Assembly: GCA_963816985.1 (NCBI GenBank)
Contig: CAWFMF010000004.1
Location: 372,001-436,000, forward strand
Source: JAIVJM01 sp963816985
GTDB taxonomy: Bacteria; Acidobacteriota; Blastocatellia; Pyrinomonadales; Pyrinomonadaceae
DNA length: 64,000 nt
Direction: 5' to 3'
Both the position numbers and the translations under genes were made by a program. Below, piece by piece: positions 18,452-26,636 of the stretch (position 1 is the stretch's first letter; every line of letters begins with the position of its first letter). The notes below the pieces were generated by a model. The model saw nothing but the letters and a program-made list of their open reading frames with translations. It did not search any database and was not told where the DNA came from.

Positions 18452-18501
18452 ACGGCGACGCCCCGCACGCTCTTCGAGTCGAGGGTGCAGGGCGTCGCCG
18501 T
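18452..18501 (-). terminator. Terminator of the beta-helix gene
   Basis: A 12-bp stem ACGGCGACGCCC / GGGCGTCGCCGT around a ~26-base loop that contains a smaller hairpin. On the minus strand it lies just past the stop at 18517 and is followed by TTTT. Confidence 0.7.
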
Positions 18502-18516
18502 CTCTGTTGCGAAGCG

Positions 18517-19464
18517 CTACTGCTGCAAGATGTCGGTGAGCGCGGGGAAGTTCTCGCCCGCCGCGTTGCCGATAATTTTGTTGTTGACCCACGAGGCGAT
18601 AGTCCCCCCGTTGAAGTTGAGGGCGTTGCCGTTGCCCGTGATGTGCGTGTTACTGAGCCGGACGGCCTGGTTCGTGTTCGCCTGAACGCCCACGGCGTTG
18701 TAGGTGATTTGACAGTTGTCCACGTCAATGATCGAGCCGCCGACGACAACCGAGTCGGCGAGGATGGCGGCGCTGTTGGCGGTCGCGTTGATGAGCGTGA
18801 TGACCGAGTTCGAGATGGTCGCGGTGGCGCGGTTGTTGACCCGGAGGCCGTTGGCGCAGCGCGTGATGGACGAGCCGTCAATCTGGACGGCGTTCGCCAC
18901 CGGGCTCGTCCCGGCGATCTCGATGCCGTCGCCGCCGCACTCGGAGATGTGCGTGTTCCTCACTATCAGGCGACCGACCGCGGCGTTGTTCATCCGAATG
19001 CCGTCGCCGCTGAAGCGCTGGATGCGGACGTTCTCGACGTGGAGGGTGTTGGCGGCGAGATAGGAGATGCCGGTGACGCCGAGGGTCGCCCCGGCCCCGT
19101 TGATCGAGAGGTTGCGGAGGTGGACGGTGTCGCTGGCTCCGGGGGCGTTGACGATGAAGCCGTTGGTCGCCGAGGCGAGCGTCGAGCCCCAACCCGCCCC
19201 CGTGCCGCCGTCAACCGTGAGCGGCTTGGTGATATTGAGCGTGCCGTAGCCGCCGGGGTCGAGGACGGAAATCTCGCCGCCGGAGGCGGTCTTGATAATC
19301 GCTCCGGCGAAGGTCTTGCAGGGGGCGGTGCGGCTGCACGGGTTCACGTCGTTGCCGACGCCCGACACCCACGTGCGCGTCGCCTGCGCCTGCGCGAGAG
19401 TGGAAAGAGTCATGATGAAGGTCGCACATGCGAGGACTTTAAGGGTGATGGACAATTTTTTCAT
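18517..19464 (-). CDS. Secreted right-handed beta-helix protein
   Basis: About 315 residues from ATG 19464, chosen because a signal peptide follows immediately (MKKLSITLKVLACATFIMTL, cleavage after AQA). The mature N-terminus has WVSGVGNDVNPCSRTAPCKT, a disulfide-bearing start common in parallel beta-helix repeat proteins. The body has regular ~22-25-residue turns rich in N, G and T (VHLRNLSINGAG, VRIQRFSGDGIRMNN, THISECGGDGIEI), as in pectate-lyase-like folds. No clear lyase active site. Possibly a surface carbohydrate-binding protein. It is the leftmost gene of the 13-gene minus-strand run. Confidence 0.8.
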   Translation of the reverse strand: MKKLSITLKVLACATFIMTLSTLAQAQATRTWVSGVGNDVNPCSRTAPCKTFAGAIIKTASGGEISVLDPGGYGTLNITKPLTVDGGTGAGWGSTLASATNGFIVNAPGASDTVHLRNLSINGAGATLGVTGISYLAANTLHVENVRIQRFSGDGIRMNNAAVGRLIVRNTHISECGGDGIEIAGTSPVANAVQIDGSSITRCANGLRVNNRATATISNSVITLINATANSAAILADSVVVGGSIIDVDNCQITYNAVGVQANTNQAVRLSNTHITGNGNALNFNGGTIASWVNNKIIGNAAGENFPALTDILQQ

Positions 19465-19560
19465 GAGAGCCTCCTTACAGGTCTGTCTATTGATAGTTGG
19501 GCGACGCTTTCCGAGACGCGTCACGTGTTTCATTGATACGCATTGCAAGGCCGCCGGAGT

Positions 19561-19597
19561 GTGTGCGGACGGGCCGGGCGCACGAAGCCTTAAGACT
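19561..19597. repeat. attC-like palindromic element, family 2
   Basis: On the plus strand GACGGGCCGGGCGCACGAAG, then CCTTAAG, lies over the stop codon of the 19590-20249 gene. It aligns with the elements at 21233-21280, 25105-25152 and 28123-28171 (shared core CGGGC..ATGA-like plus a TAAG/CAAC end). Weakest of the four. Confidence 0.4.
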
Positions 19598-20249
19598 GAA
19601 CCCGGATGTCGCCCGACCAGTGCTCAAGGTCAACAAAGGTGTAGGCCGCCAGCGGGAAGGTCTGGGTGTCTATCGCCTCGACGCCGGGCATCTCGACGCC
19701 CACGTCGTCCCGGCGCTCGGCGTCCGATGCCACCCAACGCAGCCCGACGCCCTCGTCCCTCTCCAGCTCCGCGTCCGAAGTCTCCCAACTCCTGCCCGTG
19801 GGCGCATAGAAGCCCCACGTCAGCTTGTCCGGCTGACCGGAGTTATCCCTGCTGTTGTCCTCGGCGGTCAGTAGAACCCTCTGCCCTATGAGGGCCGTGA
19901 TGCTGGAATCGCGGACGGTGCCGCTCATCACCGCCTGATTGTTCGAGACCAACAGGCCGTCGAACTCCGCCCTCAGATAAAAGCCCCTGTGCGACTCCTG
20001 CGGGTCGCCGGTTCCGTCAACGTCCTGTTCGTTGACCTCCGCCTCGTCGCTGAAAAATAGCTGCCCGGTCGCGCCACCACCCGTCTGCGTCCGTGCGTCG
20101 AACTCCACGTACTTCGTGTAGCCGTCTCCGACCGCGAACTGGTAACTGCCGGTGGCGGATTGCCCGCCCGTCTGGGCGCGGGCGGCGGGCGTCGCGGCGA
20201 AGCCCGACAGGAGCAGCACAATGATTGGGATAACCCGTCTTATCTTCAT
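19590..20249 (-). CDS. Secreted protein of unknown function
   Basis: 219 residues from ATG 20249 (another ATG lies five codons upstream). It starts with a signal peptide, MKIRRVIPIIVLLLSGFAAT, and an ARA cleavage site. The mature part is beta-rich and acidic (SYQFAVGDGYTKYVEFDART, GQLFFSDEAEVNEQDVDG, GFYLRAEFDGLLVSNNQAVM), suggesting a single jelly-roll-like domain. No family recognised. The stop codon lies inside the attC-like element at 19561-19597. Confidence 0.65.
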   Translation of the reverse strand: MKIRRVIPIIVLLLSGFAATPAARAQTGGQSATGSYQFAVGDGYTKYVEFDARTQTGGGATGQLFFSDEAEVNEQDVDGTGDPQESHRGFYLRAEFDGLLVSNNQAVMSGTVRDSSITALIGQRVLLTAEDNSRDNSGQPDKLTWGFYAPTGRSWETSDAELERDEGVGLRWVASDAERRDDVGVEMPGVEAIDTQTFPLAAYTFVDLEHWSGDIRVQS

Positions 20250-20294
20250 TCGGAACCTCCTCATGTCTTAAATCAAGAGGGTGCGTTATTTTCA

Positions 20295-20322
20295 AGGGAA
20301 AGCGTCCGTCTGAGCTTTCCCT
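20295..20322. terminator. Short hairpin in the 20250-20496 gap
   Basis: Stem AGGGAAAGC / GCTTTCCCT with a 10-base loop, between the CPBP stop and the start of the secreted-protein gene, both minus strand. It may end the CPBP transcript. The rest of the gap holds GGTTGAG-type imperfect repeats (20432-20475) and no gene. Confidence 0.4.
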
Positions 20323-20496
20323 CGAAGCCGTGTCACCCTAAGTCCGCACTCTACAGGAGGCGCGCGAAGCAATCATGAAGGTTTGGTAAGGGATTGGTAA
20401 GGAAGACGAATGAGGGGAAATGGGCCAGCCGGTTGAGGCGGTCGGGTTGGGTTGAGCCGTCGGGTCGGCGAGGCGTGAGACGGTCTTGAGCGGGCG

Positions 20497-21213
20497 TCAC
20501 ATTCCGGGGTATTTGCCCCAGAAGATGAGCAATAACGCCACCGTGTCGTAAACCCCGTGGGCGATGATAGGGGCCCAGAGATTACGCCCGGCCCACAAGT
20601 ACAGCGCGCCGTAGAAGAGGCCCGCCGCGACGTTGGTGGCGACGCCTGAGATGCCCTGATAAGCGTGCCCGACGCCGAAGAGGATGCTCACCAATACGAG
20701 GCTCAACGCCCACGCCTTGCCGTCACCGCCTGCCAGCTCCGCCACTCGATTCATCAGGTAGCCGCGGTGGACGAACTCTTCCCCGAAGGCGGCAAATGTC
20801 CAGATGAGCAACAGGAACGCGAAGAACGCGAAGACATTTCCTTTGATCTGCGCGAACTGGCTCAAGTCTATGGCCTCGCCCGTGAGCAGGACGATGAGCG
20901 GTTCTAAAACGTAGAGACTAAAGAACTGATAGACGACCCCCGCCGCGACGCCGACGAGCAGCGTGCGCCTCCATTGCGCCGGGCGTCTCAAGCCGACCGA
21001 ACGCCATCCACGGCCCCGCAGCCACAGCGAGAGCCAGCCGAAGAGCAGAAGGAAAGGCGTCTCACTTAAGGGGAGGAAGTCCGCGAGATAGAAGGCCACG
21101 ACGAGGAGGGCAAAGAGCAGCTCTACGGCGATGAGCAATTTATTGTCGCGCAGGAGACTTTCGCTGCGGGCGCGGAAGCGGCGGTAGCCGGACGTGTCTT
21201 TATCCTGCTCCAT
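20497..21213 (-). CDS. CPBP-family intramembrane glutamic protease
   Basis: 238 residues, about seven membrane segments. The Abi/CPBP signature is present: EEFVHRGYLMNRV (the EExxxR-type motif 1) and, later, FGVGHAYQGISGVATNVAAG (motif 2 His), then APIIAHGVYDTVALLL (motif 3 His). All three catalytic-site motifs are intact. Members process prenylated proteins, bacteriocin-related peptides or anti-sigma factors; the substrate here is unknown. One gene in the same-strand run of unrelated genes, with an attC-like element just upstream at 21233-21280. Confidence 0.88.
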   Translation of the reverse strand: MEQDKDTSGYRRFRARSESLLRDNKLLIAVELLFALLVVAFYLADFLPLSETPFLLLFGWLSLWLRGRGWRSVGLRRPAQWRRTLLVGVAAGVVYQFFSLYVLEPLIVLLTGEAIDLSQFAQIKGNVFAFFAFLLLIWTFAAFGEEFVHRGYLMNRVAELAGGDGKAWALSLVLVSILFGVGHAYQGISGVATNVAAGLFYGALYLWAGRNLWAPIIAHGVYDTVALLLIFWGKYPGM

Positions 21214-21232
21214 TCACCCTCCCGAAGAATCA

Positions 21233-21280
21233 GTTATGAGAGGCACGCCACAAGGGCACCGGGCCGAATGAGCTGTCAGG
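21233..21280. repeat. attC-like palindromic element, family 2
   Basis: Plus strand: GTTATGAGAGGC, then a variable middle, then CACCGGGCCGAATGAGCTG, covering the stop codon of the 21276-21980 gene. Same head (GTT-ATGAGAGGC) and tail (CGGGCCG.ATGAGC) as 25105-25152. Confidence 0.5.
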
Positions 21281-21980
21281 TGGCTGTCGGAGTGTCTGCC
21301 GAAAAATGAATCGGCTGGTACAACTTAGCGACGACGAGCAAAGCATCACCATGTTCACGGTCGAATCCCCACTCAGATAATCTTTCCTCAAACTGTTCAG
21401 TCCCGCTTATGCCAAGCTGATAGTCGCCCAAACGCCGCTCCCGATAGATACCTCGACAAATACCGCTGCTCCTATCCAGTCCGGTGGCTTCCTTAGCCTC
21501 TCCGATATGCTCTAACAGATACTGCATAATCAAACGGCCTTCCACCCCATCGTATGCAGTCTCTAACGGGAACAGAGAGCCTAGTTTACCGTAGCGTTTC
21601 ATCACCAGAGGATTCTGAGTTCTCCCCCCTATCCAACCAAATTCACGGTCGGGGAAAAGCTTACCGGCACGCTCAAAAACTTCCCTCGTCTTCTTACTCC
21701 CCTGCACCCCCTTCTTTAAGCAAATAGCATCCTCCCAGAGCATATATGCTCCGCTCAGAGGCGCATCCGGGATGGAATAGAGCGCGTAGCCGTTAACCTC
21801 GCCACCGGCTGTCGTCAGGAGGCCGAGCACCGTAGAACGCTTTAAAGCCTTGCTAATACCGTCTAAGCTCCAGCCCTCTTGCAATCCGAATCCATCAAGA
21901 AAGACTTGATGAATTGCTTTCAATATATTCTCGTCGGAATCATCCGCACCCGTCAGTCTCCGGAAATTCCAAATGTCCAT
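21276..21980 (-). CDS. GNAT-like acetyltransferase
   Basis: 234 residues, cytoplasmic. Segments LLTTAGGEVNGYALYSIPDA and GVQGSKKTREVFERAGKLFP suggest the GNAT fold (substrate strand, then the acyl-CoA-binding turn), and LVMKRYGKLGSLFPLE fits the helix-strand after it. Similarity is by pattern only; another small-molecule transferase is possible. Its stop codon is embedded in the attC-like element at 21233-21280. Codon use is less GC-extreme than in the flanking core genes. Confidence 0.5.
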   Translation of the reverse strand: MDIWNFRRLTGADDSDENILKAIHQVFLDGFGLQEGWSLDGISKALKRSTVLGLLTTAGGEVNGYALYSIPDAPLSGAYMLWEDAICLKKGVQGSKKTREVFERAGKLFPDREFGWIGGRTQNPLVMKRYGKLGSLFPLETAYDGVEGRLIMQYLLEHIGEAKEATGLDRSSGICRGIYRERRLGDYQLGISGTEQFEERLSEWGFDREHGDALLVVAKLYQPIHFSADTPTAT

Positions 21981-22021
21981 GACTCAAATAATCCTCTCGG
22001 ATGAGCGACCCGACGCACGAA

Positions 22022-22603
22022 TCATTTATTACAGTTTCTCCACTCGTCCAGTCGTTCAAAAAATTGCAGCGTCTCCGGCGCGGCGTTCTCTCTCATGTAG
22101 GACTCGAAGAGCTGTTTGCGCGGGCACATCCGCTTGGCCGCGTACCAGCTCAGGGGGAACCTCACGTCTTCAATCCTGACCAGCTCGGAGCGCACCGCCG
22201 ATTCGAGCTGGCTGACCAGAAAGAACGTCCGGTCGAGCCGGTCAATGATGTGCCTGTCCTTGTCCGTGCTCTCGTCCTTTTCCAGCGCGGCGTAGACGGC
22301 CTGGACGTTGACCTTCTCTTGCTGGCCGTTGATTTCATACGCCCGCCCCTCGTCATCCCAGTCCATCATCTCCATCGCCTTCCAGCCCTCGTCGGCCATC
22401 ATCTTGTTGACCATCTCGCGCGCCAGCTCGGCCTGCTTCCAGCGCAGCTCCCTGCCGCTTTGCACGTTGCCCTGCCACAACTGATAGATTCCGGCGAACG
22501 CGGCGATGAGCCCGCCGAAGATGCCGACGAACTTGACGAAAGACTCCAGACGATCCGGCTTCCACTTCGCGTCCGGCTCGCCTTTCCGCTCTTCATGGCT
22601 CAC
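22022..22603 (-). CDS. Small membrane-anchored protein of unknown function
   Basis: 193 residues. A hydrophilic start (MSHEERKGEPDAKWKPDRLE) is followed by one membrane helix (FVKFVGIFGGLIAAFAGIYQ, residues ~22-42) and a long helical, charged cytoplasmic or periplasmic domain (ELAREMVNKMMADEGWKAME) with possible coiled-coil character. The architecture of one N-terminal helix plus a coiled domain resembles DUF4760-type proteins, but I cannot assign it. It lies 41 bp before the GNAT-like gene. Confidence 0.6.
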   Translation of the reverse strand: MSHEERKGEPDAKWKPDRLESFVKFVGIFGGLIAAFAGIYQLWQGNVQSGRELRWKQAELAREMVNKMMADEGWKAMEMMDWDDEGRAYEINGQQEKVNVQAVYAALEKDESTDKDRHIIDRLDRTFFLVSQLESAVRSELVRIEDVRFPLSWYAAKRMCPRKQLFESYMRENAAPETLQFFERLDEWRNCNK

Positions 22604-22664
22604 TGGCAGCTCTCCTTCTTGAATGACGACGAGTTCAACCGTGCTCTCTCGGCGCAGGGCAAGC

Positions 22665-22684
22665 GCATCACGCCCACCGTCAAC
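22665..22684. repeat. attC-like conserved core, family 1
   Basis: On the plus strand GCATCACGCCCACCGTCAAC, directly downstream of the DUF1697 stop in gene sense. It aligns with the cores at 23257-23276, 26226-26245, 26751-26770 and 29201-29220. Confidence 0.5.
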
Positions 22685-22697
22685 CGCGCCCCGGCGT

Positions 22698-23234
22698 TTA
22701 AGAGTATTTCGCGGCCAGCCTTTTCACCGTATTCGCCCCGCGCAACGTTGCCTTCTGACCGAGGGTCTTCTCAAGCACGGCGTTGGAAATCTTCGAGTCG
22801 CTCTGCCTCGTGCGACATAACCAGTAAACCTCACGCTCGTGCGTGTGAAACTCATCAATCTCCGTTCTCAACGCCGTCAACTTCCGCCTTGCTTCGTCAT
22901 CAAGCCTCTCTGACAGGAAAGCAATATTCAGCGCCGCTGCTCCTTCAAGTTCGGGTTGGCTGAACGGCTCGTAATTTGCGACGGCTGCCACTTCGGCGTC
23001 CGTCCTGATGAACGTCGCGACTTCATAGCCGAGCGCTTCACGCAGCTTAGTCTCTATCTTCCGTTCGAGAGCCTGAGTGTTCTTCGATGTCGTCTCAAAG
23101 ACGACATTGCCGCTGGCGATGAAAGTTTCGACATTCGAAAAGCCCAGCGACTCAAAGAGCCGGCGCAACACATCCATCTTGACCGTGTGGCCGCCGACGT
23201 TGATGGCCCGCAGGAAGGCGATGTATCTAGGCAT
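22698..23234 (-). CDS. DUF1697-family protein
   Basis: 178 residues from ATG 23234 (an upstream ATG at 23249 is possible). The conserved start MPRYIAFLRAINVGGHTVKM and the segment VETFIASGNVVFETTSK identify the DUF1697 family, soluble alpha/beta proteins of unknown biochemical function, common in accessory regions. C-terminal RQSDSKISNAVLEKTLG is also typical. It ends ..AAKYS-stop, with TTAAAC at the stop resembling an attC R'' box. Complete for the family. Confidence 0.9.
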   Translation of the reverse strand: MPRYIAFLRAINVGGHTVKMDVLRRLFESLGFSNVETFIASGNVVFETTSKNTQALERKIETKLREALGYEVATFIRTDAEVAAVANYEPFSQPELEGAAALNIAFLSERLDDEARRKLTALRTEIDEFHTHEREVYWLCRTRQSDSKISNAVLEKTLGQKATLRGANTVKRLAAKYS

Positions 23235-23256
23235 AAAGGGTATCTTCAAGAGAGCC

Positions 23257-23276
23257 GCCGAACGCCCGTCATCATC
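23257..23276. repeat. attC-like conserved core, family 1 (divergent copy)
   Basis: Plus strand GCCGAACGCCCGTCATCATC, upstream of the DUF1697 gene. It keeps the CGCCC..CATCA core of the family but differs in the outer bases. The interval 23277-23383 contains further short direct repeats (CGGGT-CGGGTGCG) and no gene. Confidence 0.4.
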
Positions 23277-23383
23277 CGCCGGCTGTGGCCTTTGATTGTA
23301 TCTGACAAGATACGTGTCGCGGGTCGGGTGCGTGCCGCTTGTCGGGTGCGGCGGTGGCGTCTACCTCTCCAAGCCTCTCGCCC

Positions 23384-23959
23384 TCATCTTATCGGGGTCG
23401 CCCAGTCACCCATGAGTAGATTCTGAGGAACTTGCCGGAAGTTGTAGCGGGCCGTGTCGGGCTTCTGTTCGAAGACCCAGACCATGTCGAAGCGGTCTCC
23501 GGGCCAGTCCTGCGGCGACATCGTTTTGCTCCCCAGAATGTAGTTGGCAATCTGCGGGATGTACTCGTGCTGCCAGCACACGAGCACCGCCCCGGCGCAC
23601 AGGAAGACTTCCTCCAGCATGCCTTCCACGTCAGGCTTCGGAAAGTGTGAGTTGATTCTAATCGCCAACTTCTCGGCTAGAGGCGTGATCGTCTCGAACG
23701 GGCGGCGGCTCCCGTTACGCTTGGTGGGTTTGGACGCGTAGAGGAACTGCGGCTCGGCCAGCGAAGGGTCGCGGAAGGAGTTGTCCGGAGGGGCGAAGAA
23801 GCCCGCCAACGCGCCCGCCCGCTGCCAACCCCGAACCGTCAGGGACTCCTTTTCCCGCTCGCCCTCTAACGTGACGCCATAAGGAGGAGGGTCACCCGTC
23901 GGCTTTTCAGCGTGGCGGATGACCATTATCTTTACTGCCTGCCGAAGGGTTTCGCTCAT
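23384..23959 (-). CDS. Histidine phosphatase superfamily protein
   Basis: 191 residues. The N-terminal catalytic RHAEK motif (KIMVIRHAEKPTGDPP) marks the phosphoglycerate-mutase-like fold. TVRGWQRAGALAGFF supplies the next conserved Arg, and AVLVCWQHEYIPQIANYIL has the second catalytic His. This short subfamily occurs widely as stand-alone genes; substrate unknown. No signal peptide. One gene in the cassette-like run. Confidence 0.82.
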   Translation of the reverse strand: MSETLRQAVKIMVIRHAEKPTGDPPPYGVTLEGEREKESLTVRGWQRAGALAGFFAPPDNSFRDPSLAEPQFLYASKPTKRNGSRRPFETITPLAEKLAIRINSHFPKPDVEGMLEEVFLCAGAVLVCWQHEYIPQIANYILGSKTMSPQDWPGDRFDMVWVFEQKPDTARYNFRQVPQNLLMGDWATPIR

Positions 23960-24034
23960 CCTGTCGCCCCCCAGTTACTTCCCTTTGAGCGCTTGACGCC
24001 GGGACTCAGGCGACGCGCGCGCGTCGCCTTCAGG

Positions 24035-25033
24035 TTAGGCTTCATGCAGGACCCGGAGCTTGCGAATTGCGGCAAGACACGGCCATGCACCGAGCAGGAT
24101 GAACCCGGCGAGGAAGAGATCAATCGCCGCTAATCCGCGAAACGCCGCGAGCGGAATCGCCAGCGCGGCAAGGACTAAGTACAAGACTGCCGCGAACCAC
24201 TGCGCGGGGCGGATGACTCTGCGCGGAAGGAAGTCCGGCACTGCCACGAAGAAGATGAACATCGGCAACAGGGAAACTATGAAAGCGGGCCAGAAGGGTA
24301 GCTGGATGTGAAAGAGCAAATCCAGCGACGAGAGCAACAGCACGAGGATTCCTATCCCGCCGGAGCCGACTGTGCCTCTCACCGCACCCAGCGACCAATT
24401 CAGCAGTTGCTCCTCAGGCTCTCCACCCAATTTGAAGGAGCCGCCGTCATGCCCGGCGTGGACTCCAAGGCGTATGTCGGCATCGCCCGGCACGACGCCG
24501 TATTTTCGCTGGTATCGTTCAAAAAGGGAGACCAACTCCGAAAACTTAATCCCCAGCGTGTTCGAGGAGATGGAGATGGGACTGCCGACCATTCGGTTGT
24601 TAGCTTTATTGAGTGTCCGCTTCAGAGAGCTTCCACGGGCGATGTATTCACGCGGGTCTCTGACCTTGATGATGAGCAGCTTTTGCTTTTGTATCTCGAA
24701 TATCTCCGCGCCCACAACCTCAGACCACGGGATGAATCCCGGCGAGACGCTGCTCGCGTTATCAACAATGCCGGAGTCGTTAAATACCAGACCGGGCTTT
24801 GTGTCGAATAGCTTTTTGAGACCGTAGAGCCCGAAGCTTCCAAAAAAGACGATTGCCACGAGTCCGAGGCCGCGGGCATACACGGGGTCGTTTAAACTGC
24901 GCTGAGACCGAATCTGCGCGTCGTCGAGGGAGAGCAGCAAGATTCCTGCCGCCACGAAGACGGACGCTCCGAGCAGGAGCAGCAGGATTTTCGTTTTGCT
25001 CAGTTTGATTATTGTTTCGTCGCTGGAGGCCAT
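24035..25033 (-). CDS. STM3941-like protein fused to a C-terminal multi-helix membrane domain
   Basis: 332 residues. The first ~185 resemble STM3941-type proteins: two membrane helices (ILLLLLGASVFVAAGILLL; GLGLVAIVFFGSFGLYGL), then a PH-like domain with GFIPWSEVVGAEIFEIQKQK and an SLFERYQRKYG end. After a hydrophilic linker, three or four more helices (GIGILVLLLSSLDLLFHI, PAFIVSLLPMFIFFVAV, AAVLYLVLAALAIPLAA) are added. Function unknown. The stop lies in GCCTAAC on the coding strand, a canonical attC R'' sequence. Confidence 0.65.
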   Translation of the reverse strand: MASSDETIIKLSKTKILLLLLGASVFVAAGILLLSLDDAQIRSQRSLNDPVYARGLGLVAIVFFGSFGLYGLKKLFDTKPGLVFNDSGIVDNASSVSPGFIPWSEVVGAEIFEIQKQKLLIIKVRDPREYIARGSSLKRTLNKANNRMVGSPISISSNTLGIKFSELVSLFERYQRKYGVVPGDADIRLGVHAGHDGGSFKLGGEPEEQLLNWSLGAVRGTVGSGGIGILVLLLSSLDLLFHIQLPFWPAFIVSLLPMFIFFVAVPDFLPRRVIRPAQWFAAVLYLVLAALAIPLAAFRGLAAIDLFLAGFILLGAWPCLAAIRKLRVLHEA

Positions 25034-25104
25034 ATCGTGTTCGCCATGCGTAATCCCCGGACAAGCTGCCGCCCGAAGGCGGAACGTGAATTGAACCAGA
25101 GAGC

Positions 25105-25152
25105 GTTGATGAGAGGCAAGCTGTGGGCGGTCGGGCCGGATGAGCCTTGAGG
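25105..25152. repeat. attC-like palindromic element, family 2
   Basis: Plus strand: GTTGATGAGAGGC, a variable middle, GGTCGGGCCGGATGAGC, then CTTGAGG. It lies in the 180-bp gap between the STM3941-like and SLOG genes and matches the element at 21233-21280 in order and spacing. Confidence 0.5.
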
Positions 25153-25213
25153 CGCGTCGTCGGGGTGACTGAGCCTCCGGGTTGATGCGTCCGGTTTATG
25201 CATCTACCGACCG

Positions 25214-26188
25214 TCATCTCCCCTGCGTGGAAGCGATGACCGCCAGTTTTTCTCGGAGCCTGTCCTTGAGTTGTTTCTGTCCTTCCCAAAATATGGTCGG
25301 GATGTCCGCGACATCGAAAGGCAGAGGCGTGTCTTTATACGCCGTGATGATAACTTGTTTGCCTGCCCCTTGTGCGAATCCGAGTTCGTAATAGACATTC
25401 GGTTTGAACTCGCTCAAATCTACAATCACGAACGCCGCCTTTTTGATGCTGTTAAATATTTCCGGGACGATCCGGTCTATCAGACTGGCGTTGTCAACTC
25501 GCCTACATTCGTATTCGAACTCTTTGCAAATGGTTTCGAACGACTCGTAAGCGTCATCCAGCTTAGGGTCTTCGGAAAAAGACATGATGACGAAGACGTG
25601 CCTTGAGATCATCATCCGCGCGCCTAACGAGATGGTGTCTTTAGCAATTTTCGGCAGGTCGGATGAAAGCTGATTCAAGAGTTCATACTCGGATTTGTCA
25701 ATCCGGTCTGCGTACTTGATGTCGAAATCCTTTAATTCCTCCTCGAATATCTCAACCGCCGACCCGCCGAAATTGGTCAGGGGCATGATTGGTTTCCGTG
25801 CTATCCGCGCCCAGTTGGCGGCACATTGTGTCCCATCAGTTCCGCCAAGAACCATTATCACGTCGGCCAACTCTATCGTCTCCGGCACATCCAGTCCTGA
25901 GGAGGCGAGACTTTCCCAGTTGAAACATCGAGATTTGAGGATGGTGCCGAATTCGTGCGACGGCTGGGTGTTCGGACCGACGTAGCAGGTAATGCGTTTG
26001 CCGGGGTCTATCCCTTTCTCCGTCAGCCGCTCGTAAACACTCTGAGCCATTATTCTGTCCAGCTCATTGCGACAGCCGTTTATTAAGTGGTGCCCTTGAT
26101 CCGCGATTTCTCTGGCGAGGTGCTCAAGCAGCTCACAGTTCTGCGGGTCGTATGACGTTAAAGAACCGATGACTAAGAATTTCGCCAT
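25214..26188 (-). CDS. SLOG-type Rossmann domain fused to a nucleoside deoxyribosyltransferase/TIR-like domain
   Basis: 324 residues, two domains. Residues 1-~155 form a LOG/SLOG-like Rossmann fold: FLVIGSLTSYD, QGHHLINGCRNELDRIM, and ADVIMVLGGTDGTQCAANWA in place of the usual PGGxGTxxE. Residues ~195-320 form a nucleoside 2-deoxyribosyltransferase-like domain: HVFVIMSFSEDPKLDDAYE, AAFVIVDLSEFKPNVYYELG (Asp, Asn and the putative catalytic Glu) and KQVIITAYKDTPLPFDVADI. SLOG domains sense nucleotide signals in several phage-defence systems; a nucleotide-triggered effector is an inference. No partner gene is obvious. Confidence 0.7.
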   Translation of the reverse strand: MAKFLVIGSLTSYDPQNCELLEHLAREIADQGHHLINGCRNELDRIMAQSVYERLTEKGIDPGKRITCYVGPNTQPSHEFGTILKSRCFNWESLASSGLDVPETIELADVIMVLGGTDGTQCAANWARIARKPIMPLTNFGGSAVEIFEEELKDFDIKYADRIDKSEYELLNQLSSDLPKIAKDTISLGARMMISRHVFVIMSFSEDPKLDDAYESFETICKEFEYECRRVDNASLIDRIVPEIFNSIKKAAFVIVDLSEFKPNVYYELGFAQGAGKQVIITAYKDTPLPFDVADIPTIFWEGQKQLKDRLREKLAVIASTQGR

Positions 26189-26225
26189 TTCCCATCTCCA
26201 GTCTCGGCCATTCCGAGGATTTAGC

Positions 26226-26245
26226 GTCTCACGCCCGGCATCAGG
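26226..26245. repeat. attC-like conserved core, family 1
   Basis: Plus strand GTCTCACGCCCGGCATCAGG, followed by GTTAGTA. It lies between the SLOG gene start (26188) and the terminator hairpin 26252-26284. Confidence 0.5.
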
Positions 26246-26251
26246 TTAGTA

Positions 26252-26284
26252 GGGCGGGGGCGGCCTGCGTGGACGCCCCCGCCC
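26252..26284 (-). terminator. GC-rich terminator hairpin after the 26304-26636 gene
   Basis: Stem GGGCGGGGGCG / CGCCCCCGCCC with an ~11-base loop, about 20 bases past the stop of the small beta-protein gene on the minus strand. Confidence 0.65.
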
Positions 26285-26303
26285 AAACCCTTCAGGCGGA
26301 CTT

Positions 26304-26636
26304 CTAGTAGTGAATGACCGCGGTGTAAAAGTCGTTGGAGTCGGACACGGTATCGGTGTTGTCGGTGAAGAGCGTGAGCGTGTGCTGCCCCTCGCCCAGT
26401 TGGATGGGGATGTAGGTCGGCACCACAGTCCGGTGGGTGGCGTTGCCGTTGGAGTAGAAGAGCGCGTGCCCCACCTCCTGGTTATCCACATTGACCCCGA
26501 TTCCGACGACCACGTTGGTGGACTGGCTCCAGACGGAGCCGTTGACCTCCAGGTACATGGGTTCGTCTCCGGGGGCCTCGAAGGTGGCTTGGAGGGGCAA
26601 GGGGCCAGCCTGTTGAAGGATCACCTGTATCGGCAT
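26304..26636 (-). CDS. Small beta-rich protein of unknown function
   Basis: 110 residues without a signal peptide: MPIQVILQQAGPLPLQATFE, then DEPMYLEVNGSVWSQSTN, and a Thr/Asp-rich end (GQHTLTLFTDNTDTVSDS). Alternating hydrophobic residues predict a single beta-sandwich, similar in feel to small lectin-like or adhesin-like proteins, but no family is recognised. The 5' region 26637-26750 has an AGGAG-like Shine-Dalgarno (AAAAGGAGACACGC). Part of the cassette-like run. Confidence 0.6.
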   Translation of the reverse strand: MPIQVILQQAGPLPLQATFEAPGDEPMYLEVNGSVWSQSTNVVVGIGVNVDNQEVGHALFYSNGNATHRTVVPTYIPIQLGEGQHTLTLFTDNTDTVSDSNDFYTAVIHY

